Position numbers and translations under genes: made by a program. The notes below the pieces were generated by a model that was not told the DNA's origin, did not search any database, and saw only the letters and a list, made by a program, of their open reading frames with translations. Shown piece by piece: positions 1 to 6,311 of a stretch of 12,834 bases of DNA. The DNA is taken from assembly GCA_038224615.1 (NCBI GenBank), contig JBBRFH010000081.1, forward strand, positions 1 to 12,834, read 5' to 3'. This stretch comes from JBBRFH01 sp038224615 (lineage in GTDB: Bacteria > Planctomycetota > Phycisphaerae > Tepidisphaerales > Tepidisphaeraceae). How positions within the stretch are numbered: position 1 is the stretch's first letter; every line of letters begins with the position of its first letter.

Positions 1-1091
1 TACTGCCGCACATAGGCCTTGCTGGCATTGACCGAGTAGCTGGGCGTGGCGAACTGGCTGGTCGTAAGCGTGACCTGTTCGCTCTTGTACTCGCCGCGCG
101 CCAACTGCTTGACGGTGTTGGCGCGCATGGTGATCGGGAAGGGTACGCGCGGGTCGGTGGTTTGCAGGACGACGTCGGTGAGCACTGCCCGATCCGAGCC
201 GAACTCGTAGTACGCCCGCTGGGCCCGCAGCCGCTGCTCACCCATGGATCGGCCAAGGCGTTGCGTGGGGGTGAAGACAATCCGCACGTCACCTTCGAGG
301 TACGCCGACGTCACGGCGTCCTCGAGCTTGCGGGTGTTGTTCTGGATTTCGTTGAAATTCTTGACCGTCGTGAAGAGGACGGCCGTATCCGATTGCAGTT
401 CGATCAGGTCGCCATTGGCGCTGCGCTGCAGGAGCAGCACTCCGCCTTTGAGGATGACAGCGATCGTGCCGTCTGGCGTGGAGGTGCTGGTCTGCACGTC
501 CTGGGCCGCGAACGTCACAGGCGACTTGGGCGTGACGATGGTTTTATCCGGCGTGAGCGACGGGCCGGTGGTGGGCGGCTCGATCCACGGGCGCTGGATG
601 AGGATGTTGTCCTGGATCATCGCGCCGGCGCTGGGCACCAGTGGCCGCATGTCGGCGGCACGCTTGTAGAGGTCGCTCTGGCGGACATCTGTGGTGGCGC
701 GGTTCTCGACCGTGAGCCGGATCGGCCCGCCGATGATCGTGCTGACAAACAGCCGGTCGCCGGAGCGCAGGATGGCACCCTGTTCGATCGTCGCGTCCCC
801 GATCAGCGCGATTTCAGCCCGCTGCCGGCCGAGTACTGATCCCTCGACGCGCGTGAACCAGACGACGGCGGATTTCGCGGTGACCTTCGCGCGGTCGGTC
901 GTGATCGTGACCGGCCCGTCGATCTGCACGATCTGCGTAGTGCCGTCGTTGAACGTCTGCGCCGAATCCCCGATGATCTGGATGAACTCACTCGGCGCAT
1001 CCACCTGCGCACGTGCCGCCGACGCACCGCCGACAAGTACGGCAAGCGCGGCGAGTTGGACGAGATGCTGCCGAGAGGAACGCTTCGCCAT
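1..1091 (-). CDS. OstA/LptD-like secreted envelope protein (partial, C-terminus off the left edge)
   Basis: The frame is open from ATG at 1091 to the window edge, giving about 363 residues. The N-terminus is a signal peptide: basic MAKRSSR, a hydrophobic core at residues 13-22, and a probable cut after ARA at 28. Residues 35-80 (QIDGPVTITTDRAKVTAKSA and flanks) look like the beta-repeat of OstA/LptA proteins. Further on, residues ~285-310 (RAYYEFGSDRAVLTDVVLQ) and ~338-352 (VTLTTSQFATPSYSV) resemble the N-terminal periplasmic part of LptD, which inserts lipopolysaccharide into the outer membrane. The reading as an LptA/LptD-type transport protein is family-based inference; the barrel domain, if present, lies outside the window. 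The length already seen before any barrel is longer than the periplasmic domain of enterobacterial LptD. No Shine-Dalgarno sequence precedes the ATG. The ORF starts 38 nt after the end of the antitoxin relic. Confidence 0.7.
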   Translation of the reverse strand, partial: MAKRSSRQHLVQLAALAVLVGGASAARAQVDAPSEFIQIIGDSAQTFNDGTTQIVQIDGPVTITTDRAKVTAKSAVVWFTRVEGSVLGRQRAEIALIGDATIEQGAILRSGDRLFVSTIIGGPIRLTVENRATTDVRQSDLYKRAADMRPLVPSAGAMIQDNILIQRPWIEPPTTGPSLTPDKTIVTPKSPVTFAAQDVQTSTSTPDGTIAVILKGGVLLLQRSANGDLIELQSDTAVLFTTVKNFNEIQNNTRKLEDAVTSAYLEGDVRIVFTPTQRLGRSMGEQRLRAQRAYYEFGSDRAVLTDVVLQTTDPRVPFPITMRANTVKQLARGEYKSEQVTLTTSQFATPSYSVNASKAYVRQ

Positions 1092-1129
1092 GCGAGGTGG
1101 CGCGATGGTAAGTGGGGGTGCGCGGGGCG

Positions 1130-1363
1130 TCAAACAACGCGTCGTTGCGCAATGGGGGTCTTGAGTCCCTTGACGATCGATTCCCGCATGCCGGGCACCG
1201 CAAGGAGATGGAGCGTCTCCTGGATCGCGAGCCAGTCTTCTTCCGAACCGAGCACGGCGTTGCCTTAGTCACTGGTGATTGTAACGGGCTGATGAGCTGC
1301 GCCGGCATCACGAATGAGTTTGGTGAGCCGCGTCTTTGCCTTGCTTGCCGCGAGCGTCGTCAT
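1130..1363 (-). pseudogene. Phd/YefM-family antitoxin, interrupted by an in-frame TAA
   Basis: Reading from ATG at 1363 gives MTTLAASKAKTRLTKLIRDA and then HQPVTITSD, followed by TAA at 1267-1265. The same frame continues at once with GNAVLGSEEDWLAIQETLHL and then LAVPGMRESI, and ends at TGA 1132-1130. Together this is a near full-length YefM-type antitoxin of 77 codons (family usually ~80-90). It has the N-terminal DNA-binding half and the typical SEEDW...IQETL.LL..PGMRESI toxin-binding half. The TAA replaces a residue just before the GNAV segment, where relatives usually have a basic residue. No toxin gene follows: the next ORF, 38 nt on, is the envelope protein. It is most simply a recently inactivated orphan antitoxin. 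A sequencing error or stop readthrough cannot be excluded. Confidence 0.8.
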
Positions 1364-1370
1364 GGCCCGA

Positions 1371-1399
1371 ATTGTACCGCTCACCATTCTCCGTGTCGC
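1371..1399 (-). promoter_or_regulatory. Possible sigma-70-type promoter for the antitoxin relic
   Basis: On the minus strand GCGACA (1399-1394) and TACAAT (1376-1371) are separated by 17 nt; they match the -35 and -10 consensus at 4/6 and 5/6 positions. The -10 box ends 7 nt before the ATG, so transcription would begin at the start codon and give a leaderless mRNA. There is no Shine-Dalgarno sequence. The site lies inside the end of the Crp relic. Such matches can occur by chance. Confidence 0.3.
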
Positions 1400-1492
1400 G
1401 ATCGAGGCATTGCGGTCGTCCCGAAGCGCTCGAGTTCGGTGTCGTCCAGACGGGCAAAAAACTGGAATCTGATCGAGAAGATCGAGATTCAT
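1381..1492 (-). pseudogene. Truncated, frameshifted N-terminus of a Crp/Fnr-type cyclic-nucleotide-binding regulator
   Basis: From ATG at 1492 the frame reads MNLDLLDQIPVF and then meets a run of six T (plus-strand A at 1456-1461). Removing one T restores ARLDDTELERFGTTAMPRSR followed by HGEW and a TGA at 1383-1381. The joined 37-residue peptide matches the start of the cyclic-nucleotide-binding fold (LL..IP.FA.LDD.ELER......R...GE). It stops where the first beta-strands should continue, so the effector-binding and helix-turn-helix parts are missing. A weak GGAG lies 12 nt before the ATG. The identification rests on my recognition of the pattern and one assumed frameshift, and the fragment is short. 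Confidence 0.55.
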
Positions 1493-1617
1493 GCGGTCTG
1501 CGTTCTCCGAAGCAAGACACGAAATGACCAACGCCACGAAGCCGAACACGAAGTGCGATCAGTGTTTTATTCGTGCTGAACTTCGGGGTTCTCGTGCCTT
1601 CGCGTCACGGTCGCGTT
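1493..1617. other. Non-coding stretch with three CACGAA repeats
   Basis: I see no convincing gene here. CACGAA occurs at 1518-1523, 1535-1540 and 1547-1552. Similar CACGAA-rich tracts are frequent non-coding filler in planctomycete and related genomes, as I recall them. With the two relics this makes the whole 1092-1617 interval a gene graveyard with no intact ORF. Confidence 0.45.
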
Positions 1618-2127
1618 TCATTCACTCACGACGACAACCTTGTCGAGCAGCACGTAGTTTCGGCCGCGGTACTCGGTGACCATGCCGGTGACGCGGAACT
1701 TCAGATCGCGGTTGGTCTGCTTGATCTGGTCTTCCATCACCTGGAGCTTGAGATTGGGCAGGACGACGACGGGGGGGTCTTTCATGGGCTTACCGTCGGC
1801 CTCGAAGGTGAGTTCCCAACTGGTGCCGTCGGACGATTTCTTGAGTCGCCCGGTGCGGTCGACGACGTAGCTGCCTTCGCGCAGGACGGTCAGTTGCGGC
1901 GCGCCGGGCGCGACGGCGGCGGCGCCGGTGGTCTTGTCGACGACGGGGTCGCCGGCGATCGGCTGCAGCGGCCGCGCCTGGTCCGGGCCGCTCGGACGGA
2001 GCATGTCGTTAAGCACGTCCTTCGCCGGCTGCACCGCCGGCTGCGTCGTCTGGGCCACGGCCAGCATCATCGAGCCGGCCAGGGCAATCGTGGTCGTCGT
2101 CGCGAGAAGGTGGGTGCGATGTCGCAT
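1618..2127 (-). CDS. Secreted protein of unknown function, 169 aa
   Basis: ATG at 2127 (MRHRTHLLATTTTIALAGSM) begins a clear signal peptide with a probable cut after AVA at residue 25, which decides this start over the much longer open frame upstream. A low-complexity linker rich in T, Q, P and A follows (residues ~26-80). The C-terminal part (~80-169) ends in a compact segment containing LPNLKLQVMEDQIKQTNRDL then KFRVTGMVTEYRGRNYVLL, a strand-rich pattern that could be a small OB-like beta-fold; I cannot name the family. It lies upstream of the OstA/LptD-like gene on the same strand, separated by the two relics, so a role in the envelope is plausible but only inferred. No Shine-Dalgarno sequence is visible. 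Confidence 0.65.
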   Translation of the reverse strand: MRHRTHLLATTTTIALAGSMMLAVAQTTQPAVQPAKDVLNDMLRPSGPDQARPLQPIAGDPVVDKTTGAAAVAPGAPQLTVLREGSYVVDRTGRLKKSSDGTSWELTFEADGKPMKDPPVVVLPNLKLQVMEDQIKQTNRDLKFRVTGMVTEYRGRNYVLLDKVVVVSE

Positions 2128-2360
2128 GCGGATAGTGTCGATTGTGAAGCGGCGAATGTCGAGTGGCAGAGGCAAGTGACTGGCGGACCCGGCGACTCCA
2201 CATTGCTGTCTCCCACCGCGGACCTGGCTTACGCCTTCGCGGGGGAAGCAGATTTTTTGTGCAAAGCCAGCATGACTGGCATACCCCCACTCCAGCCCTC
2301 TGGCAATTGCGCAGGAAGGAGTTGGATGCGCACATGCGATTGCCCTGGCGCGGACAAAAT
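2128..2360. other. Intergenic stretch with one small hairpin
   Basis: No gene is supported here. A 5-bp stem with 5-nt loop (GCCAG CATGA CTGGC) lies at 2266-2280. It has no T-tract on the exit side in either direction, so it is not a convincing terminator. An A/T run (GATTTTTTG) lies at 2251-2259. Confidence 0.3.
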
Positions 2361-3329
2361 TCACCCCGGCGGACGCCAGCTCGGCGCCCTCTGGTGTTCG
2401 ACGTCGGCGGTGGCTTTGTGCTTGCCTTTGAACAGGCAGGCCCACTGGTAGCGCCGCAGGAACTTACGAAAGTTGGCGTCGCCGTAGCGCTCTTCGCGCT
2501 TGAAAAAGCTCCGCAGCCAGCCCCACATCATCGCCCAACTGCCGATGATGATCGGCGGGTGCAGGGCGCGGAAAACGCAACTGGCGAGCATGTAGAAGAA
2601 GCCCGTGCCCATGAAATACTGTCCGAACCCGTGCCGCACGCGGCCGGTCCACCAGCTCTTGTGACTGGTGCCCATCGGACGCAGGTGGATGAAGCGCGTG
2701 TCCGGTTCGTCCCAACTCGCGGCGAGCCAGCCCATCATGCGGCAGCGGTGCCCGTCGATGCCGTCCCACATCACCTGCCGCACAAAGCCGCCGATCTGCT
2801 CGAACGCGGTCGTCCGGTAGAACTTGATCATCCCGACCGAGTTCTCATCGCCGCACAGTTCGCTGACCAGCTTGCCCTCGAGGTCCATGTACGGCTTGCC
2901 GGAGCAGGTGGCGAGCCGCCGATTGCGCTCCATATGCTCCATCATCCGCTCGAAATATTTGGGCGGAATGTCAAGGTCGAGGTCAAGCTTGGTGACGTAG
3001 TCGAAGTCGGCCGGCTTGATTGTGTCGTAACCGGAGTAAAAGGCATCGACCACGCCCCCGCCCACTTTCCGCTTGCCGCGGTCGGGGCGGGTGATGACCT
3101 TGATCCAGTCGTGCTTCGCCGCGTACTCGGCGAGGATTTGCGGGGTCTGGTCCTTCGAGCCGTCGTCGACAATGATCCACAGCGTCGGCTGGACCGACTG
3201 GTTGACGATGCTGTCGAGCGTGCGGCGCGCGTACCTGGCCTCGTCACGGCAGGGCGTGATCAGGCAATAGCGCCGCGCTGGCGTGGTGACCAGCGATGCA
3301 GCGGAACTTGCGACGGACGGCTCGCTCAT
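2361..3329 (-). CDS. Family 2 (GT-A) glycosyltransferase, 322 aa
   Basis: The protein has the GT2 pattern: CLITPCRDE (22-30) opens the nucleotide-binding fold, IIVDDGSKD (52-60) carries the nucleotide-sugar acidic pair, and TKLDLDLDI (113-121) carries the DXD-like metal site. MWDGIDGHR (187-195) lies where GT2 enzymes place the catalytic-base region. A hydrophobic stretch at 240-275 (FMGTGFFYMLASC, then IIIGSWAMMWGWL) suggests one or two membrane-associated helices. It probably transfers a sugar from a nucleotide donor in cell-surface glycan synthesis; donor and acceptor cannot be told. The start at 3329 (MSEPSV) leaves a short leader before the fold. ATG at 3338, with GAAG 8 nt before it, is a fair alternative. 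It is divergent from the methyltransferase gene across a 129-bp gap. Confidence 0.85.
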   Translation of the reverse strand: MSEPSVASSAASLVTTPARRYCLITPCRDEARYARRTLDSIVNQSVQPTLWIIVDDGSKDQTPQILAEYAAKHDWIKVITRPDRGKRKVGGGVVDAFYSGYDTIKPADFDYVTKLDLDLDIPPKYFERMMEHMERNRRLATCSGKPYMDLEGKLVSELCGDENSVGMIKFYRTTAFEQIGGFVRQVMWDGIDGHRCRMMGWLAASWDEPDTRFIHLRPMGTSHKSWWTGRVRHGFGQYFMGTGFFYMLASCVFRALHPPIIIGSWAMMWGWLRSFFKREERYGDANFRKFLRRYQWACLFKGKHKATADVEHQRAPSWRPPG

Positions 3330-3458
3330 GAGCAACATACTTTCGACTTCATCGGCAAAATCAACTGCGGACTCACCAACACGAAGCGCTTCTTGCTCCC
3401 TGCTCGGGGGCAAGACCGGAAGCGAAGCCACGTCCGATATTCACGCCGCGCCGTGCCA
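3330..3458. promoter_or_regulatory. Divergent intergenic region with two dyads
   Basis: This gap must hold the promoters for the GT2 gene (leftward) and the methyltransferase gene (rightward). GAAGCGCTTC is a perfect 10-bp palindrome at 3383-3392. Next to it CTTGCTCCC (3392-3400) and GGGGGCAAG (3406-3414) form a 9-bp stem with one G.T pair and a 5-nt loop. Either could be an operator or an attenuating hairpin. I could not pick confident -10/-35 boxes. Confidence 0.35.
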
Positions 3459-4439
3459 ATGGCCGATGATCGGCACATGGCAACGCCCGCGGTCCCATCG
3501 ATCTGCCAGCACCTGATCCGCCCGCTTTACGTCCTCGGCGAGCAGCATCACACGCTGCGCGGGACGGCGATCCGCCCGCTGGTGATGTCGGTCATGGGCC
3601 GACTCAGCCGGCTCGATGCCCGGGCGGCCCGTCACGCGTTCGACCGGGCGGATGCGTCGCCTGACTACCTCGACGCCGACGCGCTGCCCGTGCTGGTCGA
3701 GCGCTACCGGCAGGGCCCGCAGCGATGGGACAAGCGTCTGCCCGCCGACAAGGCCGTCGGCCGGGCGACCGAGGTACTGCGGAGCGTCGAGCGGTCGCTG
3801 CCGGTCGGCGTCTCTCAGGCCCGTGCGGTCGAACTCGCCTGCGGCGACGGCCGCGTCGCGATGCATTTGTCGCACCGGTTGGCGGGCGTCACCGGGATCG
3901 ACCTCTCCGACGAGAACTTCTCCCCCGACGCCGCCAAGCGCGTCCCGATCCGCATCGAAGACGCCGCCGACCTGTCGCTCGAGGACAACTCCGTCGACCT
4001 CGTCTACACCTTCGACGCCTTCGAGCATTTTTCCGACCCGCGCGCCGTCCTCGACGAAGTACATCGCGTCCTCAAGCCCGGCGGGGTGATGTACGCGTCG
4101 TTCGGTCCGCTCTGGAACAGCGCGTTCGGCCCGCACCAGTGGGGCCGGATTGATGTCCCGTACCTGCATCACCTCTTCGGTGCCGATGACCTCGACGCCT
4201 ATGCCGACGCGAACGCCCGCCGTCGTCTGACGCCCAATGTGAACCGGCTGCCACTGGCGTACTTCCGCTCGCTGTTCTCGACGGCCGATCGTCATTTCCG
4301 GCGCATCGGGTATGTCGAAAAAATGAACGTTACCTTTGCTGACCTCATCGTCGAGCACCCGACCTGCTTCTGCGCCAAGGTGAACGACTTCGACGAACTC
4401 TGCGTCCGTTCGATCGAGGTCACGCTCAAAAAGCGTTAG
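3459..4439 (+). CDS. SAM-dependent class I methyltransferase, 326 aa
   Basis: The centre of the protein is a class I methyltransferase of the Methyltransf_11 type: ELACGDGR (125-132) is the glycine-rich SAM loop, GIDLSDENF (146-154) supplies the acidic residue for the ribose, and DAFEHFSDP (186-194) followed by LDEVHRVLKPGGVMY (198-212) are the usual later motifs. An N-terminal region of ~120 residues and a C-terminal region of ~110 residues, rich in histidine and aromatic residues, probably bind the substrate, which is unknown; a sugar or glycan intermediate would fit the setting. ATG at 3459 is chosen because the frame upstream runs antisense to the GT2 gene; ATG 3477 is possible. No Shine-Dalgarno sequence is visible. 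It is the only plus-strand gene in the window. Confidence 0.85.
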   Translation: MADDRHMATPAVPSICQHLIRPLYVLGEQHHTLRGTAIRPLVMSVMGRLSRLDARAARHAFDRADASPDYLDADALPVLVERYRQGPQRWDKRLPADKAVGRATEVLRSVERSLPVGVSQARAVELACGDGRVAMHLSHRLAGVTGIDLSDENFSPDAAKRVPIRIEDAADLSLEDNSVDLVYTFDAFEHFSDPRAVLDEVHRVLKPGGVMYASFGPLWNSAFGPHQWGRIDVPYLHHLFGADDLDAYADANARRRLTPNVNRLPLAYFRSLFSTADRHFRRIGYVEKMNVTFADLIVEHPTCFCAKVNDFDELCVRSIEVTLKKR

Positions 4440-4509
4440 GGCGAGGGGTCGGATTTCCGCTGGTAGCATTTTGCAGCAATCCCCACTGTCCCGGCCGGAA
4501 TTGCTGGGT

Positions 4510-4539
4510 GTTGCGCGATCAGATCGTTGATCGCGCAAC
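4510..4539. terminator. Perfect 12-bp hairpin, candidate bidirectional terminator
   Basis: GTTGCGCGATCA and TGATCGCGCAAC flank a 6-nt loop (GATCGT). The stem lies between the convergent methyltransferase (+) and GT4 (-) genes, which suits a terminator for either. There is no following T-tract, so intrinsic termination of the classical kind is not certain. Confidence 0.4.
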
Positions 4540-4542
4540 GCA

Positions 4543-4562
4543 AATGTATCACCTGTTACATT
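4543..4562. promoter_or_regulatory. 20-bp dyad AATGTATCACCTGTTACATT
   Basis: The sequence is a 20-bp imperfect palindrome (AATGTA.CA..TG.TACATT) of operator-like size. It contains TGTATCA, which recurs at 4615-4621 and, inverted, at 4650-4656. Confidence 0.3.
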
Positions 4563-4612
4563 GCTGCACCGACCCCTCGGCCGAAGTCCTCGTGCGGCCA
4601 TGACTTGCGGCG

Positions 4613-4658
4613 GATGTATCAGTGATGCATCACGTGCGCGCGCTACATTTGATACATC
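4613..4658. repeat. Inverted repeat GATGTATCA...TGATACATC with inner palindrome
   Basis: GATGTATCA (4613-4621) and TGATACATC (4650-4658) are perfect 9-bp complements 28 nt apart. Directly inside the left arm is the perfect 12-bp palindrome GTGATGCATCAC (4622-4633). The rest of 4580-4815 shows no gene. A run of six A lies at 4786-4791, giving T6 on the minus strand downstream of the GT4 gene, but I find no strong stem before it. Confidence 0.45.
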
Positions 4659-4815
4659 GGACACTGATTCACTTGTGAAAGAACCCTCCGGCTCCTCCCC
4701 CTTTCGGGCGACGGACCGGATCACGCGCGCAACGCGGGCGCTCGTGTGAGTCCATTTCTACCGCCGACGCTCGGGAAAAGCGGCGAAAAAATGCGGAAGC
4801 GCGCGGGCTATTTTG

Positions 4816-6033
4816 TCACGGCGCGAAGGCAGTGTTGATGGCGTGTTCGAGGCGGTCGACGTTGCGGGCAAGGGAGAACTCGTCGACAACACGCGCTCGG
4901 CCGGCGGCGCCGAGGATGGCCGACGCGCCGCGATCGGTCAGCAGCGCGTCCAGCGCAGCGGCGGTGGCGACAGCATCGTTGCCGTCGACGAGTCGGCCGG
5001 TGTTGTTGTCGATCACCAACTCGCGGATGGCGGGCAGGTCGCCGCTCAGCACGGGCACGCCGCACGCCATCGCTTCCATCAGGACGACGGGGATGCCGTC
5101 CTTGTCGCCGTTGCGGTCGACCCGGCAGGGGAGTGCGAAAACATCGCTCGACTGCAGCAACTCGCGCACACGATCGTTCGATACCGCGCCCAGGAACTCC
5201 ACGCGGTCGGCGACATTGCCTTCTCGCGCGATCTGCTCCAGTTCCGCGCGCTGCGGGCCGTCGCCGGCGATGGTCAGTTTGACGTTTGCAGTTTGGAGTT
5301 TGGAGAACGCGCGGATCAGCGTGTCGACACCCTTCTTTTCCACCAGCCGACAGACCGTCACGATGCGCTTCGCTTCCTCGTCCGTTGCCTGTCGCGAGCT
5401 GCCTGCGAAGTCCTCGACATCGACGCCGCAGCGGATGATCGGGTAATCGGCGTCGGGGCGCGAATGGATGGAGTTGTATAGCTTGCGGTGCTCTTGGCTG
5501 ATGCAGCTTACGAACGCGGCCCGCTCGAGTTTTCGCTTGAGCAGGAACCGGCGCTGGAACAGGTCATTGGCGTGACCCGTGAAACTGAACCGCACGCCAA
5601 GCTGATGGGCCGCGTACATGCCGATCGTCGTGGGCGAATGGGCAAAGTGACAATGGATGTGCCGCACCTTCAGGTCGCGAAGTCGCCGCGCCAGCGCCTG
5701 GGCCGCGAAAGCCTGGGCGGGCACCTGAGCGGTCTGCCGCGTGGTCATTGGCTCGCCTGGCGCGATCGCATCGAACTCGGCGCGGAGCATCGTCTTGGTC
5801 GAGATCAGTGGGTGCGTGCCCGACTCGGTGATGGCTGACCGGACCCACCCGTCGTAGACGGTGATCCGGCCAAAGATCAGGTCTTCGGATTCCGGCGGCG
5901 GGTCCGCCGGGGGCCGCAGCGTGACGCACACGACGTTCCACCCGCGGCGGCGCAACTCGCGCACTTCGCGATAAACGAACGTCTCCGACCGAAGCGGAAA
6001 TTGGCCGGCGATATACGCGATCGTCGTGGGCAT
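4816..6033 (-). CDS. Family 4 glycosyltransferase, WcaL-like, 405 aa
   Basis: This GT-B-fold enzyme opens with IAYIAGQFPLRSETFVYREV (5-24), a start typical of WcaL/AmsK-type transferases of colanic acid and related exopolysaccharides. HIHCHFAHSP (125-134) and FSFTGHANDLF (149-159) belong to the acceptor half. The donor half has VCRLVEKKGVDTLI (227-240), IAGDGPQRAEL (255-265) and DGIPVVLMEAMACGVPVL (312-329), the latter carrying the conserved glutamate at 320 that binds the donor sugar. It should add a sugar from a nucleotide donor to the growing lipid-linked unit at the inner face of the membrane. The sugar cannot be named. It is last in the minus-strand cluster, 278 bp after the preceding gene with a repeat-filled gap, so it may have its own promoter. 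No Shine-Dalgarno sequence is visible. Confidence 0.88.
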   Translation of the reverse strand: MPTTIAYIAGQFPLRSETFVYREVRELRRRGWNVVCVTLRPPADPPPESEDLIFGRITVYDGWVRSAITESGTHPLISTKTMLRAEFDAIAPGEPMTTRQTAQVPAQAFAAQALARRLRDLKVRHIHCHFAHSPTTIGMYAAHQLGVRFSFTGHANDLFQRRFLLKRKLERAAFVSCISQEHRKLYNSIHSRPDADYPIIRCGVDVEDFAGSSRQATDEEAKRIVTVCRLVEKKGVDTLIRAFSKLQTANVKLTIAGDGPQRAELEQIAREGNVADRVEFLGAVSNDRVRELLQSSDVFALPCRVDRNGDKDGIPVVLMEAMACGVPVLSGDLPAIRELVIDNNTGRLVDGNDAVATAAALDALLTDRGASAILGAAGRARVVDEFSLARNVDRLEHAINTAFAP

Positions 6034-6108
6034 GGGCGAGGTAGTGTCGAGTGTCGACGAGCCGTTGTCGAGCGATGAGGGAGGAAGTCTTTTTCGGCGC
6101 GAGGCGGA

Positions 6109-6154
6109 CTCGCCCCGTGTCCTCCAGCGCGAAGCCTCTCGCCCCGTGTCATCC
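6109..6154. repeat. Two 17-bp direct repeats, CTCGCCCCGTGTC(C/A)TCC
   Basis: The copies at 6109-6125 and 6138-6154 differ at one base and start 29 bp apart. The second copy runs into the left arm of the inverted repeat that follows. This may be a target-site or slippage scar. Confidence 0.5.
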
Positions 6155-6254
6155 TGAGCGAAGCGAAGGATCTACTGGCACCGGCGACGCGCTTTCGCTT
6201 TTCGATTGGTCCCTGACGTGGCGAGAAGATCCTTCGCTGGCGCTCAGGATGACA
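6147..6254. repeat. Long inverted repeat element (~108 bp, arms 27-28 bp)
   Basis: The left arm (6147-6173) begins TGTCATCCTGAGCGAAGCGA and ends AGGATCT. The right arm (6227-6254) is its reverse complement apart from a change of TTC to TGGC. The 53-nt loop (6174-6226) is unlike the arms. I recognise this arm sequence as a dispersed repeat common in environmental genomes (planctomycetes, acidobacteria, Chloroflexi). It lies between two glycosyltransferase genes and could fold in the mRNA. Known role: none that I can name. Confidence 0.75.
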
Positions 6255-6311
6255 GAGCGGCGCGTGAAAGCGCTTCGCGAATACGTGCGCGCCTCAACGT
6301 GGCGGCGCCGT

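Larger units (their letters stand above)
4442..4579. repeat. 138-bp segment bounded by an 11-bp inverted repeat, with nested dyads
   Basis: CGAGGGGTCGG (4442-4452) is perfectly complementary to CCGACCCCTCG (4569-4579). Inside lie CAGCAAT (4474-4480) with two possible partners ATTGCTG (4500-4506 and 4560-4566), the perfect hairpin at 4510-4539, and the dyad at 4543-4562. The segment begins 3 nt after the methyltransferase stop. It could be a structured 3' end, a bidirectional stop for convergent transcription, a small palindromic mobile element or a structured RNA. Confidence 0.5.

Noticed and set aside
162..839. Long plus-strand open frame opposite the OstA/LptD-like gene
   Set aside because: Its product is arginine-rich and matches nothing I know; the minus strand has a signal peptide and OstA-like repeats. 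It is a high-GC shadow frame.
1265..1549. Intact 94-aa protein from ATG 1549
   Set aside because: This frame joins the out-of-frame part of the Crp relic to the first half of the antitoxin; its first 62 residues are not a plausible domain.
2266..2280. Terminator after the GT2 gene
   Set aside because: The stem is only 5 bp and is not followed by a T-tract on the transcript side.
2163..3458. Plus-strand extension of the methyltransferase frame to 758 residues
   Set aside because: The extension is antisense to the whole GT2 gene and shows no protein-like pattern; the domain fits a start at 3459.
4510..4539. Integron attC-like site
   Set aside because: The arms GTTGCGC and GCGCAAC do not fit GTTRRRY and RYYYAAC, and no integrase or cassette array is present.
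3441..4724. 427-aa minus-strand open frame opposite the methyltransferase
   Set aside because: The plus strand has all class I methyltransferase motifs; this frame looks like its antisense and crosses the repeat-rich gap.
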